Shown one piece after another: positions 10,461 to 19,890 of a stretch of DNA of 64,000 bases. Numbering within the stretch: the first letter of the stretch is position 1; each line of letters opens with the position of its first letter. Location of the stretch: assembly GCF_003957515.1 (NCBI RefSeq), contig NZ_RQXW01000003.1, positions 186,001 to 250,000 of the forward strand, in the 5' to 3' direction. Under the pieces are notes generated by a model. That model was not told where the DNA came from. It saw only the letters and a list, made by a program, of their open reading frames with translations, and did no database searches. A program made the translations under genes and the position numbers. Source of the DNA: Amphritea opalescens. GTDB taxonomy: Bacteria > Pseudomonadota > Gammaproteobacteria > Pseudomonadales > Balneatricaceae.

Positions 10461-11273
10461 TCAACTCATCGACAACAGATGTAAGCACAGTACGAATACC
10501 GGCGCAGCGGCGGTAATACTATCGATTCGATCAAGAATCCCACCATGCCCTGGCAATAACTGACTACTATCTTTGATGCCACGATGGCGTTTCAACATAC
10601 TTTCAAAAAGATCGCCAAGGACCGATGCCAATCCAGCCAGCATGGCTATCAGCAACAGATAGACTCCAAGAAGCAGATCAAGTTCAAGATAGACTATAAA
10701 ACAGAGAGAGATAAGTGCACATGACGTCAGCCCACCCCATAAGCCTGCTCGGGTTTTACCAGGACTAACATTCGGCGCCAGCTTAGCTTTTCCCCAGGTT
10801 TTACCTGCAAAATAAGCCCCAATATCAGCACCCCAAACTAACAACAGCAACATCAGCAACAAAACATCGCCCTTTGGTTGATGCTGCAACGTCACTAACG
10901 CCATCCAAGTAGACGTTAACACTAACACGCCGATCAACAAGCGCTGCCAACTCGCCTGCCAACCACTGACCACGGGGTAACGCACCACCCAAAAGGCAGC
11001 CATCCACCAAAACAGTACGGCGACCCAGAGAAAACCTGAAAACTCCCCAGCAGGGGAGTAGTAGTTAAGCGTTGCCATCAATGCGGCGATCAAGGAGGTA
11101 TAGGCAAGACGGGCAGTCGAGGGAATCAAGCCGGCGAGATTCGCCCACTCCCAAGCACCCAATAAAACGATACCAGCAACAAATAGCTTAAATACATCGA
11201 AGCTCGAGAGAAAAAGCCCCGCTAAAACAATCGGAGCTAACAGGACAGCCGTCCAGAATCTCTCTTTAAGCAT
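10461..11273 (-). CDS. cdsA: Phosphatidate cytidylyltransferase
   Basis: Makes CDP-diacylglycerol from phosphatidate and CTP, the branch point for membrane phospholipids. It has 270 residues and about seven or eight hydrophobic segments. The C-terminal CTP-transferase signature SMLKRHRGIKDSSQLLPGHG continues into GILDRIDS and is complete. Its first codons overlap the uppS end by 8 bp. A second, more distant CdsA-like protein is encoded at 31263-32195, so this copy, in its canonical place, is taken as the housekeeping enzyme. Confidence 0.96.
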   Translation of the reverse strand: MLKERFWTAVLLAPIVLAGLFLSSFDVFKLFVAGIVLLGAWEWANLAGLIPSTARLAYTSLIAALMATLNYYSPAGEFSGFLWVAVLFWWMAAFWVVRYPVVSGWQASWQRLLIGVLVLTSTWMALVTLQHQPKGDVLLLMLLLLVWGADIGAYFAGKTWGKAKLAPNVSPGKTRAGLWGGLTSCALISLCFIVYLELDLLLGVYLLLIAMLAGLASVLGDLFESMLKRHRGIKDSSQLLPGHGGILDRIDSITAAAPVFVLCLHLLSMS

Positions 11274-12027
11274 TCTCAGCCTCTATCTGTTCACTAGTTT
11301 TACCAAAGCGTCGCTCACGGGTAGCGTAACTCTGAATCGCTGCACCCAGCGCATATTTATCGAAATCAGGCCACAGCAGATCACTAAAGAAATACTCACT
11401 GTAGGCCATCTGCCAGATAAGAAAATTACTAATCCGCTGCTCACCCGCCGTACGAATACACAGATCCGGCGCGGGCTGATCACTCAGACAGACCATCGAC
11501 CCCAACAGCTCAACATCTAATTGATCCGGGGTAAATCGGCCGTCAACACAACCTTGAGCAAAACGCTGCGCCGCCTGAACGATATCCCATCGACCGCCAT
11601 AATTGGCGGCAATGTTAATCAGTAGCCCAGTATTCGACGCAGTTAACTGCTCAGCTTTATCGATTTTCTTTTGTAACGAACGACTAAAAGCGCTTTTATC
11701 GCCCACAACCCGCAACTGAATATTGTGCTTGTGAAGCTTTTTAACTTCACGATCGAGAGCCAGCGCAAACAACTCCATCAACCCTTTAACTTCAAGGGGT
11801 GGCCGCTGCCAGTTTTCGCTACTAAAGGCGAACAGCGTCAACACTTCGACACCCAGTTCCGCACAGCCTTGCACGACACTGCGAACGCTATCCACCCCCG
11901 CCCGATGACCCGCAAGGCTTCCCTTGCCATGTTTTTTTGCCCATCGGTTATTACCATCCATAATGATGGCAATATGGCGGGGAACAGATCGACCCGAAGG
12001 CAAGCTGAGCTGTAGTTTTTCAGACAT
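11266..12027 (-). CDS. uppS: Undecaprenyl diphosphate synthase
   Basis: Cis-prenyltransferase that extends farnesyl diphosphate to the C55 carrier lipid for peptidoglycan and O-antigen. The opening HIAIIMDGNNRWAKKHGKG holds the catalytic Asp, followed by LAGHRAGVDSVRSVV, LTLFAFSSENWQRP and the late DLCIRTAGEQRISNFL. The start MSEKLQLSLPSG (253 residues) is preferred over an upstream Met that adds 14 residues. It follows frr directly, the Pseudomonas order (frr-uppS-cdsA). Confidence 0.95.
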   Translation of the reverse strand: MSEKLQLSLPSGRSVPRHIAIIMDGNNRWAKKHGKGSLAGHRAGVDSVRSVVQGCAELGVEVLTLFAFSSENWQRPPLEVKGLMELFALALDREVKKLHKHNIQLRVVGDKSAFSRSLQKKIDKAEQLTASNTGLLINIAANYGGRWDIVQAAQRFAQGCVDGRFTPDQLDVELLGSMVCLSDQPAPDLCIRTAGEQRISNFLIWQMAYSEYFFSDLLWPDFDKYALGAAIQSYATRERRFGKTSEQIEAENA

Positions 12028-12065
12028 ATCAGTTGTCGACCGCCGAAGCCGCCGACTATTCCCTA

Positions 12066-12623
12066 TCAAATTTCCATCAAATCTGTTTCTTTATCCTGAA
12101 GCAACTTATCGACATCGGCGATAAATTTATCGGTCAGCTTTTGAATCTGATCCTCTCCACGACGGGCATCATCTTCGGTGATCTCTTTCTCTTTCAGCAG
12201 ATCTTTAATATCACCGTTCGCATCACGACGAATATTCCGAATAGATACTCGGCCGTTTTCAGCCTCATGGCGCGCCTGACGAATATAGCCCTTGCGGGTT
12301 TCTTCAGTCAAAGCAGGCATAGGCACGCGAATCACCGCACCAGCGGTAGACGGATTCAAGCCCAGATCAGACTTCATAATCGCCTTTTCAATATCAGGGA
12401 CTAGATTCGACTCCCATGGAGAGATCGACAGTGTACGGCCATCTTCAACACTGATATTAGCCACCTGGCTAAGAGGTACCGCAGAACCGTAGTAACTGAT
12501 ATGTACCGTTTCTAAAATACTTGGATGGGCACGACCCGTACGAATCTTTCTCAGATTTGTAGCTAAAGCTTCCAGGCTTTTACCCATACGATCCTGGGCA
12601 TCCTGAGCGATCTCATTCAGCAT
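12066..12623 (-). CDS. frr: Ribosome recycling factor
   Basis: With EF-G splits the post-termination ribosome. It has 185 residues, the standard length. Signatures are [15 protein letters not shown] near the N-terminus, [19 protein letters not shown] in the central domain and the coiled C-terminal helices ([18 protein letters not shown]). Its start overlaps the pyrH end by 11 bp, suggesting coupled translation. Confidence 0.97.
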   Translation of the reverse strand: MLNEIAQDAQDRMGKSLEALATNLRKIRTGRAHPSILETVHISYYGSAVPLSQVANISVEDGRTLSISPWESNLVPDIEKAIMKSDLGLNPSTAGAVIRVPMPALTEETRKGYIRQARHEAENGRVSIRNIRRDANGDIKDLLKEKEITEDDARRGEDQIQKLTDKFIADVDKLLQDKETDLMEI

Positions 12624-13371
12624 ATATATCTCCTACCGTCGCATTATTATCAATGACGGTTCCTTCGTCGCTGCCAACAATCAGGTTAGCCAACGCACCC
12701 GGCTTATTCATATTGAAAACCCGAACCGGCATATCATGGTCACGGGCCAAACAAATTGCAGTCAAATCCATTACACCCAACTGCTTATCTAGCGCTTCAT
12801 CAAAGGTCAGATGCATATAACGCTTGGCAGACGGATCTTTCATTGGATCTGAGGTATACACACCATCAACTTTGGTGGCTTTAATCACAACATCTGCATC
12901 GATTTCGATGCCCCGCAAACAAGCGGCAGAATCGGTTGTGAAAAACGGGTTACCAGTACCCGCCGAAAAGATAACAACATCACCCTGACCTAGGTAACGG
13001 ACCGCATTACGGCGATCATAATCATCAACCACGCCGCGCATCGGTATCGCAGACATCACGCGGGTTGCTATATTACAACGTTCGAGGGCATCGCGCATCG
13101 CCAATGCATTCATGACGGTTGCCAACATTCCCATATGGTCACCGGTTACCCGGTCAAGACCCGCTGCGCTTAACGCAGCACCACGGAACAGGTTACCACC
13201 ACCTATTACCATGCCTATCTGAACACCTATCCCCACCAACTGACCGATTTCAAGCGCCATACGGTTCAGCACTTTTGGGTCAATCCCGAAGTTTCCTTCG
13301 CCCATTAGGGCTTCGCCACTTAATTTAAGAAGTATACGTTTGTATTTGGAATGCTTATTTGAGGCAGGCAT
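12613..13371 (-). CDS. pyrH: Uridylate kinase
   Basis: Phosphorylates UMP to UDP for pyrimidine nucleotide supply; an amino-acid-kinase-fold hexamer. With the start [20 protein letters not shown] it has 252 residues. The upstream extension of 29 codons is hydrophobic, non-homologous and overlaps the tsf terminator region, so it is rejected. Visible blocks are [10 protein letters not shown] (nucleotide site), [24 protein letters not shown] and [16 protein letters not shown]. It lies about 100 bp after tsf. Confidence 0.96.
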   Translation of the reverse strand: MPASNKHSKYKRILLKLSGEALMGEGNFGIDPKVLNRMALEIGQLVGIGVQIGMVIGGGNLFRGAALSAAGLDRVTGDHMGMLATVMNALAMRDALERCNIATRVMSAIPMRGVVDDYDRRNAVRYLGQGDVVIFSAGTGNPFFTTDSAACLRGIEIDADVVIKATKVDGVYTSDPMKDPSAKRYMHLTFDEALDKQLGVMDLTAICLARDHDMPVRVFNMNKPGALANLIVGSDEGTVIDNNATVGDIYAE

Positions 13372-13411
13372 CGGTATCGTCTCCACCCAGACTGAGTTCG
13401 CACCAGTGTAA

Positions 13412-13454
13412 CAAGAATAAAACAGATTGCGCACCCAGAACAGGCACGCAATCT
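13412..13454 (-). terminator. Terminator-like hairpin after tsf
   Basis: On the minus strand AGATTGCG (13424-13431) pairs with CGCAATCT (13447-13454), followed by GTTTTATTC. It lies just beyond the tsf stop and before pyrH, so it would reduce but not abolish expression of the downstream genes. Confidence 0.55.
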
Positions 13455-13469
13455 TCACAAGACTAGTAT

Positions 13470-14330
13470 TTAGCCTTTCAGTTGTTCAGCAACTTCAGCA
13501 GCAAAGTCTTTATGCTCAACTTCGATACCTTCACCCACAACGATGCGGACGAAAGAAGAGACAGAAGCGCCAGCATCTTTCACTAGCTGACCGACTTTCA
13601 CATCTGGGTTTTTAACGAATGGCTGTTCAACTAAGCTATTTTCAGCCAGGAACTTGTTGATACGACCAACAACCATTTTTTCAGCAATTTCAGCAGGTTT
13701 ACTAGCCATATCAGGCTGAGCAAGAATGATCTCTTTCTCTTTAGCAACCACTTCTGCAGGCATATCGTCTTTGCTAACCACTTGTGGATTAACAGCCGTT
13801 ACATGCATCGCAACATCTTTTGCCAGCTCAGCATCACCGCCCGTTAAAGCAACGACTGCAGCCAAAGTGCCAGTACCGTGTACATAAGCAGCAACGGTTT
13901 CGCCTTCAACAATCAGAACACGACGCACACTGATGTTCTCGCCGATTTTCTGAACCAGCGCATCACGCACATCCGTCAGCTCACCAGCCATCAATGCAGC
14001 AACATCATCTTGCTTATCAGCAAAGGCTTTTTCCAACACAGTGTTAGCAAAAGTCTTGAAGTTATCATCACGCGCAGCGAAATCAGTTTCAGAGTTGATT
14101 TCAACGGCAACAGCATAGCTATTGTCATCAGCCACTTTAACAACAACCATACCTTCAGCAGCGGTACGGCCTGATTTTTTAGCCGCTTTCATACCTGACG
14201 CTTTACGCAGATCTTCAATCGCTTTCTCGACATCGCCATCAGCAGCTGCCAGCGCTTTTTTACACTCCATCATGCCGAGACCGGTACGATCGCGCAGCTC
14301 TTTTACCTGCTTAGCGGAGAACTTTGCCAT
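13470..14330 (-). CDS. tsf: Elongation factor Ts
   Basis: Guanine nucleotide exchange factor for EF-Tu. It has 286 residues. The N-terminal UBA-like domain shows [18 protein letters not shown], the core shows [16 protein letters not shown] (the TDF contact with EF-Tu), and [17 protein letters not shown] is seen towards the end. It is the second gene of the rpsB-tsf pair, separated from rpsB by a 109-bp spacer that carries an intrinsic terminator. Confidence 0.98.
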   Translation of the reverse strand: MAKFSAKQVKELRDRTGLGMMECKKALAAADGDVEKAIEDLRKASGMKAAKKSGRTAAEGMVVVKVADDNSYAVAVEINSETDFAARDDNFKTFANTVLEKAFADKQDDVAALMAGELTDVRDALVQKIGENISVRRVLIVEGETVAAYVHGTGTLAAVVALTGGDAELAKDVAMHVTAVNPQVVSKDDMPAEVVAKEKEIILAQPDMASKPAEIAEKMVVGRINKFLAENSLVEQPFVKNPDVKVGQLVKDAGASVSSFVRIVVGEGIEVEHKDFAAEVAEQLKG

Positions 14331-14368
14331 TTGGTTTTACCCCATCAACAATCTATTAATTCAAATTC

Positions 14369-14396
14369 AAAAAAAGGGGAGCAACTCAGCTCCCCT
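14369..14396 (-). terminator. Intrinsic terminator/attenuator between rpsB and tsf
   Basis: Perfect stem GGGGAGC (14376-14382) / GCTCCCC (14389-14395), followed on the minus strand by seven T residues (14369-14375). Its place within the rpsB-tsf unit fits partial termination, giving more S2 message than EF-Ts message. Confidence 0.8.
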
Positions 14397-14439
14397 CCCG
14401 CGTGCTTGAATAATCTATCCAAACCGCTTGACAGCTTGA

Positions 14440-15183
14440 TTACTCAGCAGCAGCTTCGTCGTTATTTTCAACTTCAACGAATTCGCTTTTGGCAACAGCA
14501 TCAATGTCAGTATCGTCAGAACATGCATCAGCAACAGCTTTAACATAGATCTGGATCGCACGTAGCGCATCGTCGTTACCTGGAATAACGTAATCAACGC
14601 CATCTGGGTTACTGTTAGTATCAACGATACCGATAACCGGGATACCCAGCTTGTTAGCTTCGTTGATAGCAATACGTTCATGATCCACGTCAACAACGAA
14701 CAGTGCGTCCGGTAGGCCGCCCATATCCTTGATTCCGCCGATAGACAGTTCCAATTTCTCCATCTCACGCTGACGCATCAAAGCTTCTTTCTTAGTCAGC
14801 TGAGCGAAAGTACCATCCTGGCTTTGTGATTCTAGATCACGGAAACGACGGATAGACTGACGGATAGTCTTGTAGTTAGTCAGCATACCACCCAACCAAC
14901 GATGATTAACGTACGGCATATTTGCGCGAGACGCTTCTTCTTTGATGGTTTTGCTGGCAGCACGTTTAGTACCCACGAACAAGATCTTGTTCTTGTTTAC
15001 TGCCATGCCTTTAACAACATCCAAAGCACCGTTCAGTGCTGGCAGAGTGTGTTCCAGGTTGATGATATGGATTTTGTTACGAGCACCGAAAATGTATTTA
15101 CCCATTTTCGGATTCCAGTAACGGGTCTGGTGACCGAAGTGAACACCTGCTTTCAGCAGGTCACGCATTGTAACTTTTGCCAT
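14440..15183 (-). CDS. rpsB: 30S ribosomal protein S2
   Basis: Structural protein of the small subunit, needed for S1 assembly. It has 247 residues. The opening [20 protein letters not shown], the [14 protein letters not shown] block and the [19 protein letters not shown] block are typical. It ends in an acidic tail rich in Asp, Glu and Ala. It is the first gene of the long minus-strand block and has a leader of roughly 130 nt. Confidence 0.98.
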   Translation of the reverse strand: MAKVTMRDLLKAGVHFGHQTRYWNPKMGKYIFGARNKIHIINLEHTLPALNGALDVVKGMAVNKNKILFVGTKRAASKTIKEEASRANMPYVNHRWLGGMLTNYKTIRQSIRRFRDLESQSQDGTFAQLTKKEALMRQREMEKLELSIGGIKDMGGLPDALFVVDVDHERIAINEANKLGIPVIGIVDTNSNPDGVDYVIPGNDDALRAIQIYVKAVADACSDDTDIDAVAKSEFVEVENNDEAAAE

Positions 15184-15312
15184 TATACTTTCCTAAGTTT
15201 TCTGGGTTAGACCTCCATGCACCCCATCCCCCAACCGCAAGCGGCACCCAAGGTGATGTGTCGGTAACATGTGTGGATTTATGAAACCTGTGCTTTACTA
15301 ATACAGATTTCG
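15184..15312 (-). promoter_or_regulatory. rpsB leader, candidate S2 autoregulatory region
   Basis: About 130 nt lie between the predicted transcription start and the rpsB ATG. The part nearest the gene is G-rich on the minus strand (GGTTGGGGGATGGGGTGCAT) and ends in GGAGG-type sequences. Gammaproteobacterial rpsB messages carry a conserved leader that S2 binds to repress itself. The length, place and G-rich block suit that role, but I did not fold it. Confidence 0.45.
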
Positions 15313-15320
15313 AGCGCGAC

Positions 15321-15349
15321 TTTATACCATAAATCACTTTTTTTTTGAA
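15321..15349 (-). promoter_or_regulatory. Sigma-70 promoter for rpsB
   Basis: On the minus strand TTCAAA (15344-15349) and TATAAA (15321-15326) are 17 bp apart. TATAAA is preceded by TGG and followed by a GC-rich discriminator (GTCGCGC), typical of stringently controlled ribosomal promoters. An A9 run lies in the spacer. Confidence 0.6.
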
Positions 15350-15380
15350 GCATAATTTACAATCTATTTATCACACTCTT

Positions 15381-15409
15381 TTGTTCTTAGCGGCTAAATT
15401 CGCTACAAT
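15381..15409 (+). promoter_or_regulatory. Candidate promoter for map
   Basis: TTGTTC (15381-15386) and TACAAT (15404-15409) have 17-bp spacing and lead to the map ATG at 15478, back to back with the rpsB promoter. The -35 element is weak. Confidence 0.45.
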
Positions 15410-15477
15410 TGCGCCACTGACAGCTGTCTCCATCACGATATCCCACGCCCCACAGGCTTACATATTTAAGGGTTAAT

Positions 15478-16248
15478 ATGAGCATCACTATCAAAACGCA
15501 GGAAGAGATCGAAAAAATGCGTGTCGCAGGCCGTCTGGCTGCGGAAGTTCTGGAAATGATCGAACCTTTCATTAAACCAGGCGTTACCACGAATGAGATC
15601 AATACGATCTGTCACGACTATATGGTCAATGAGCAGGATGTCATCCCAGCCCCGCTCAACTATCACGGTTTTCCTAAATCGATCTGCACCTCGGTTAACT
15701 ACGTTGTATGCCACGGCATCCCCAACGATAAGCCGCTGAAAAATGGCGATATTATTAACCTCGACATCACCGTTATCAAAGACGGTTATCATGGCGATAC
15801 CAGCAAAATGTTCTATGTTGGCAATGTAGCTCCGCACGCTCAACGCCTCTGTGAAGTCACTCTCGAATGTCTCTACAAAGGAATGGCTTTGGTAAAACCC
15901 GGCGCCCGTCTAGGCGATATTGGTCATGTGATCCAAAAACATGCTGAAGCCAACCATTACTCTGTGGTGCGTGAATACTGCGGTCACGGCATCGGCATCG
16001 GCTTTCATGAAGACCCTCAGGTGGTTCATTACGGTACACCCGGTACCGGCGTCGAACTGCTGGAAGGCATGTGCTTCACCATTGAGCCGATGATCAACGC
16101 CGGCAAGCGTCAGGTTAAAACCTTAAAACGCGATGGCTGGACAGTAGAAACCGCCGACAAACGACTTTCGGCTCAGTGGGAACACACCCTACTCGTTACC
16201 GCCGATGGCTTTGAAGCCCTGACCAAACGTAAAGACGAAACATTCTAA
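15478..16248 (+). CDS. map: Methionine aminopeptidase, type I
   Basis: Removes the initiator Met from nascent proteins. It has 256 residues. The five metal ligands are readable: the two Asp in NLDITVIKDGYHGDTS, the His in GHGIGIGFHEDP, the Glu in FTIEPM and the Glu in QWEHTLLV. The start is preceded by AAGGG. It is divergent from rpsB, the common gammaproteobacterial arrangement, and is followed 23 bp later by glnD. Confidence 0.97.
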   Translation: MSITIKTQEEIEKMRVAGRLAAEVLEMIEPFIKPGVTTNEINTICHDYMVNEQDVIPAPLNYHGFPKSICTSVNYVVCHGIPNDKPLKNGDIINLDITVIKDGYHGDTSKMFYVGNVAPHAQRLCEVTLECLYKGMALVKPGARLGDIGHVIQKHAEANHYSVVREYCGHGIGIGFHEDPQVVHYGTPGTGVELLEGMCFTIEPMINAGKRQVKTLKRDGWTVETADKRLSAQWEHTLLVTADGFEALTKRKDETF

Positions 16249-16271
16249 ACTCTCTGCTGACGGGGATATCC

Positions 16272-18953
16272 ATGTCGCACACCGCTTTTGCCGCTGATGA
16301 AACACTTTTTTCAGCCAGTGCATTTTCAGCCGCATTGGCGGAATCCAACTCACCGATACCGGTATTTAAAAATACCTTAAAGGCCGCTCAGGAGACCATG
16401 GACACCCGTTTTCGGGCGGGTGAAGATATCCGAAAATTGATCTACGGCCGCGCTTGGCTGGTCGATCAACTACTGCTGCAAGCCTGGAACCTGTTTGACT
16501 GGCCGGAGCAGAAACATTTCTGTCTAATGGCCGTTGGCGGCTACGGCCGCGGTGAGCTTCACCCCAAGTCAGACGTCGACATATTGATACTGCTCGACAA
16601 CATTAGCGATGCCGAAGTACAAGATAGCATTAGCGGATTTCTCACCCTTCTCTGGGATATTAATCTTGATGTTGGCTCGAGCGTACGTACCCTTGATGAG
16701 TGCTATGAAGAAGCTAAAAACGATATCACCATCGCCACCAACCTGATCGAATCTCGCCCACTCGTCGGCAATGAAGATTTACACGTACAGATGTACCTAC
16801 GGGTCACGTCAGAGGGTGCCTGGACCGATAAAGAGTTCTTCCTCGCCAAGGTCAACGAACAAAACAATCGTCACGATAAAACCAATGACACCGAATACAA
16901 TCTTGAGCCAAATCTAAAAAACTCTCCCGGGGGCCTGCGGGATATGCAAACTATAGGTTGGGTCTCCAAACGCCACTTTGGCGCCACCTATATTCGCGAC
17001 TTAGTCGATCATGGTTTTCTCACCGAGCTCGAGTTAGACACCCTCAACAGAGGCGAACTCTACCTTTGGACAGTTCGTTATGCGATGCATATGCTCTGTC
17101 AGCGCAGGGAAGACCGCTTACTGTTCGACCACCAGCGTAGCCTCGCTGAACTCTTTGGCTACACCGACCAGAACGGTGCCCTCGCAGTTGAGCAGTTCAT
17201 GAACAAGTATTATCGGGTGGCGAAGGCCATGTCCGAATTCAACGGTATGCTGCTGCAATATTTTGACGAGGTTATCCTACGCCACGAAGAAGAGCAGGTC
17301 ATTGAGCCGCTAAACAATCGCTTCAATCTACATAACGGTTTTATCCGGGTCGCTTATGAAAGCGTTTTTGAACATCATCCCTTTGCCATGCTAGAGATGT
17401 TTGTCCTGCTAGCCCAGCACCCTGAAATAAAAGGCGTTCGGGCATCCACCATTCGACTGATCCGCAATAACCGTCATCGCATTGATGACGATTTTCGTAA
17501 CGATATTCGTAATACCTCGCTCTTTATGGAGCTGCTCCGACAGGATAAAGGCGTTTCCACCGAACTAAAACGGATGAACCGTTTTGGCATTCTCGGGCTT
17601 TATCTACCGGAATTCGGCGAAATTATTGGGCAGATGCAGCATGACCTATTTCATATCTATACCGTCGATGCCCATACTCTGAAAGTGATCCAGAAGATTC
17701 GAAAATTCCGCCATCAGGATCAGCGAGAGAAGTTCCCTATCGCCTATCGGATTATCAATCAGCTACCTAAGCTAGAGCTCATCTATATCGCCGGCCTCTA
17801 CCACGATATCGCCAAAGGCCGCGGTGGCGACCACTCCGAGCTCGGCGCTGAAGATGCTATCGCTTTTTGCCTACGCCACCACTTGGGCAAATGGGATACT
17901 CACCTAGTACAATGGCTGGTACGCAACCATCTGCTGATGTCGATGACAGCCCAGCGTAAAGATATCTCTGATCCCGATGTTATCCTCCATTTTGCTAAGC
18001 AGGTGAGAGATATCGTCCACTTGGATTACCTTTACATCCTCACCGTCGCCGATATAAACGCCACCAACCATAGCCTATGGAATAGCTGGCGTGCCACGCT
18101 GATGCGTCAACTCTACACAGAGACCAAACGCGCCCTACGTCGTGGGCTAGAAAACCCCGTCAACAAAGATGATCGTGTCGAACAGATTCAAAATGAATCA
18201 CTAGCCATTATGCAGCGCAAAGGCTATGAAGAAGAAGATGTATTGGAGTTCTGGAAACTACTGGGGAATGATTACTTCCTGAGAGAACAACCGCAACACA
18301 TCGCATGGCAAACTCAAGCGGTTCTTGAACATGGTAATTCCGATCTCCCTCTGGTGATGATCCGTAAAACCTCTTATCGAGCGTTCGAAGGGGCCACCGA
18401 AATCTTTATCTACATGCCCGACCTTCCCTGCCTTTTTGCGGCCGCGGCATCAGCCCTTGATCAACTCAAACTGAACATCCAAGACGCACGCATCATGGTG
18501 GCTGATAATAATCAGGCACTCAATACTTATACGGTATTGACGGAAGATAATGAACCGCTGCCCGATGATGACGCCTTTTTAGAACAGATTCGTCAGCATC
18601 TAGTAGAGGAACTCGATGACCCTGAGGATTATCCCGACATCATTCAACGCCGCATACCTCGGCAGATGAAGCTGTTCGCCTATCCAACACAGGTCAATAT
18701 GAGCACCGATCCAGCCACACAGCTCACCACCTTAGAGATTATCTCCCCTGATCGCCCCGGCCTCTTAGCGCGCCTGGGCGGCATCTTCGTTGATTTCGAT
18801 ATTTCAGTACGTAAAGCGAAGATCGCCAGCATCGGCGAACGGGTAGAAGATTTCTTCTTTATCTCTGATAGTGACGGCCACCCTATCAGTGATCCAGATA
18901 TCTGCATCAAACTGCAGCAGGCTATCTGCCAACAACTCGACGAGTATAGCTAG
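16272..18953 (+). CDS. glnD: Bifunctional PII uridylyltransferase / uridylyl-removing enzyme
   Basis: Nitrogen-status sensor that uridylylates PII proteins when glutamine is low and removes UMP when glutamine is high. The 893 residues hold four parts. The N-terminal nucleotidyltransferase domain has GGYGRGELHPKSDVDILIL (the D-x-D metal pair). A PII-UTase linker follows (LKNSPGGLRDMQTIGWVSKR). The HD hydrolase shows AGLYHDIAKGRGGDHSELGA. Two C-terminal ACT domains follow, the second opening LEIISPDRPGLLARLGGIF. All catalytic residues I can check are present. Confidence 0.97.
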   Translation: MSHTAFAADETLFSASAFSAALAESNSPIPVFKNTLKAAQETMDTRFRAGEDIRKLIYGRAWLVDQLLLQAWNLFDWPEQKHFCLMAVGGYGRGELHPKSDVDILILLDNISDAEVQDSISGFLTLLWDINLDVGSSVRTLDECYEEAKNDITIATNLIESRPLVGNEDLHVQMYLRVTSEGAWTDKEFFLAKVNEQNNRHDKTNDTEYNLEPNLKNSPGGLRDMQTIGWVSKRHFGATYIRDLVDHGFLTELELDTLNRGELYLWTVRYAMHMLCQRREDRLLFDHQRSLAELFGYTDQNGALAVEQFMNKYYRVAKAMSEFNGMLLQYFDEVILRHEEEQVIEPLNNRFNLHNGFIRVAYESVFEHHPFAMLEMFVLLAQHPEIKGVRASTIRLIRNNRHRIDDDFRNDIRNTSLFMELLRQDKGVSTELKRMNRFGILGLYLPEFGEIIGQMQHDLFHIYTVDAHTLKVIQKIRKFRHQDQREKFPIAYRIINQLPKLELIYIAGLYHDIAKGRGGDHSELGAEDAIAFCLRHHLGKWDTHLVQWLVRNHLLMSMTAQRKDISDPDVILHFAKQVRDIVHLDYLYILTVADINATNHSLWNSWRATLMRQLYTETKRALRRGLENPVNKDDRVEQIQNESLAIMQRKGYEEEDVLEFWKLLGNDYFLREQPQHIAWQTQAVLEHGNSDLPLVMIRKTSYRAFEGATEIFIYMPDLPCLFAAAASALDQLKLNIQDARIMVADNNQALNTYTVLTEDNEPLPDDDAFLEQIRQHLVEELDDPEDYPDIIQRRIPRQMKLFAYPTQVNMSTDPATQLTTLEIISPDRPGLLARLGGIFVDFDISVRKAKIASIGERVEDFFFISDSDGHPISDPDICIKLQQAICQQLDEYS

Positions 18954-18998
18954 TCAAACCATCTAAGCCGACTAGCGAATAAACAATAAGGAATACCC

Positions 18999-19295
18999 AT
19001 GGACAAACAAACACAGACCGAACTCGAAGCGGCCGCTTTTCGCCGCTTAGTGAAACACCTTGATGAACGTAAAGACGTGCAAAATATCGATCTGATGATC
19101 TTGGCTGGATTTTGCCGCAACTGCTTATCCAAATGGTATAAAGCCGCCGCCGATGAGCAAGGTGTAGAACTCAGCTACGAAGCGGCCTGCGAACAGGTCT
19201 ATGGTATGCCTTATAGTGACTGGAAAACGAATTACCAACAAAAGGCCACGCCAGAGCAACTCGCCGCCTACCAAGCGACTCAGAAGCCCGCATAA
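18999..19295 (+). CDS. DUF1244 family small protein
   Basis: A 98-residue soluble protein with no signal peptide or membrane segment. The block ILAGFCRNCLSKWYKAAADE, with a CxxC pair, followed by YEAACEQVYGMPYSDWK, is what I recognise as the DUF1244 family, widespread in proteobacteria and of unknown function. The CRNC pair could bind metal or be redox-active, which is inference. It lies 45 bp after glnD and just before a bidirectional terminator, so it is probably the last gene of the map-glnD unit. Confidence 0.8.
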   Translation: MDKQTQTELEAAAFRRLVKHLDERKDVQNIDLMILAGFCRNCLSKWYKAAADEQGVELSYEAACEQVYGMPYSDWKTNYQQKATPEQLAAYQATQKPA

Positions 19296-19349
19296 AGCCA
19301 TCTGACGGCCTCAGCAGCTTATCCCAGCCCCTAAGTAAAAACGGCCCAT

Positions 19350-19386
19350 AAAAAAACGCAGGCGTTTTAACCTGCGTTATTTATTC
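19350..19386. terminator. Bidirectional terminator between DUF1244 gene and flgP
   Basis: Stem AACGCAGG (19355-19362) / CCTGCGTT (19371-19378). On the plus strand an AT-rich tail (ATTTATT) follows; on the minus strand a T6 run follows. It serves the convergent ends of the DUF1244 gene and flgP. Confidence 0.75.
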
Positions 19387-19410
19387 AATATCCCACCGCA
19401 TACTGCCGCG

Positions 19411-19890
19411 TTAGTTACTGGCCTCCCAGGCCTGCTGCAACTGATTAAGATCAACTTCAAGAATAGTGGCATAAACATCGGTCTGTACCGGATAGCTTTT
19501 GACGACCCGCGCGCCGCGGATAATACCCGCAACCGCCCCCTGAAATGCATTATCTTGCAAGATCAAATCCTTTACCGATGTCGTGCCGGCGATATACTGC
19601 CCGTGCACCAAGGCGGTCAATTCCCGATAGGCATCCAGCTTAGAAGCCTTCATCGCCTGCAGTACCTTATGCTGCTGACTCTGCCCTGTCTGCAAACTGA
19701 TCGGCGCATAGCCCGTCACCTGAACCCAATTAGGCTCTAACGCGGAATCGTCCACCCGCGTTGGCAGATCGGGCAGTGCTGAAACAATATCTTTAGTCGA
19801 TTCAACAAAGGTTTCACAGCCATTCAGTGAAAACACCAGCAATAACGCAAAACAGATCTGCGACAGTCGTTTCATATAACCCAGTATCAT
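19411..19890 (-). CDS. flgP: Flagellar outer-membrane lipoprotein FlgP (LPP20 family)
   Basis: In Vibrio, FlgP forms part of the outer-membrane disk around the flagellar basal body. It has 159 residues with a lipoprotein signal (LLLVFSLNGC, lipid Cys at about residue 25). The LPP20-type fold follows: WVQVTGYAPIS, KLDAYRELTALVHGQYI, VKDLILQDNAFQGAVAGIIR and VYATILEVDL. The start overlaps the flgO stop as ATGA and has a GGAGAG ribosome site, so translation is coupled; an alternative Met lies five codons in. The identification comes from fold blocks plus the flgO and flgT neighbours. Confidence 0.85.
   Translation of the reverse strand: MILGYMKRLSQICFALLLVFSLNGCETFVESTKDIVSALPDLPTRVDDSALEPNWVQVTGYAPISLQTGQSQQHKVLQAMKASKLDAYRELTALVHGQYIAGTTSVKDLILQDNAFQGAVAGIIRGARVVKSYPVQTDVYATILEVDLNQLQQAWEASN

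Noticed and set aside
10825-11010. 61-codon minus-strand ORF inside cdsA
   Set aside because: It is out of frame with cdsA, without a start context, and a typical shadow.
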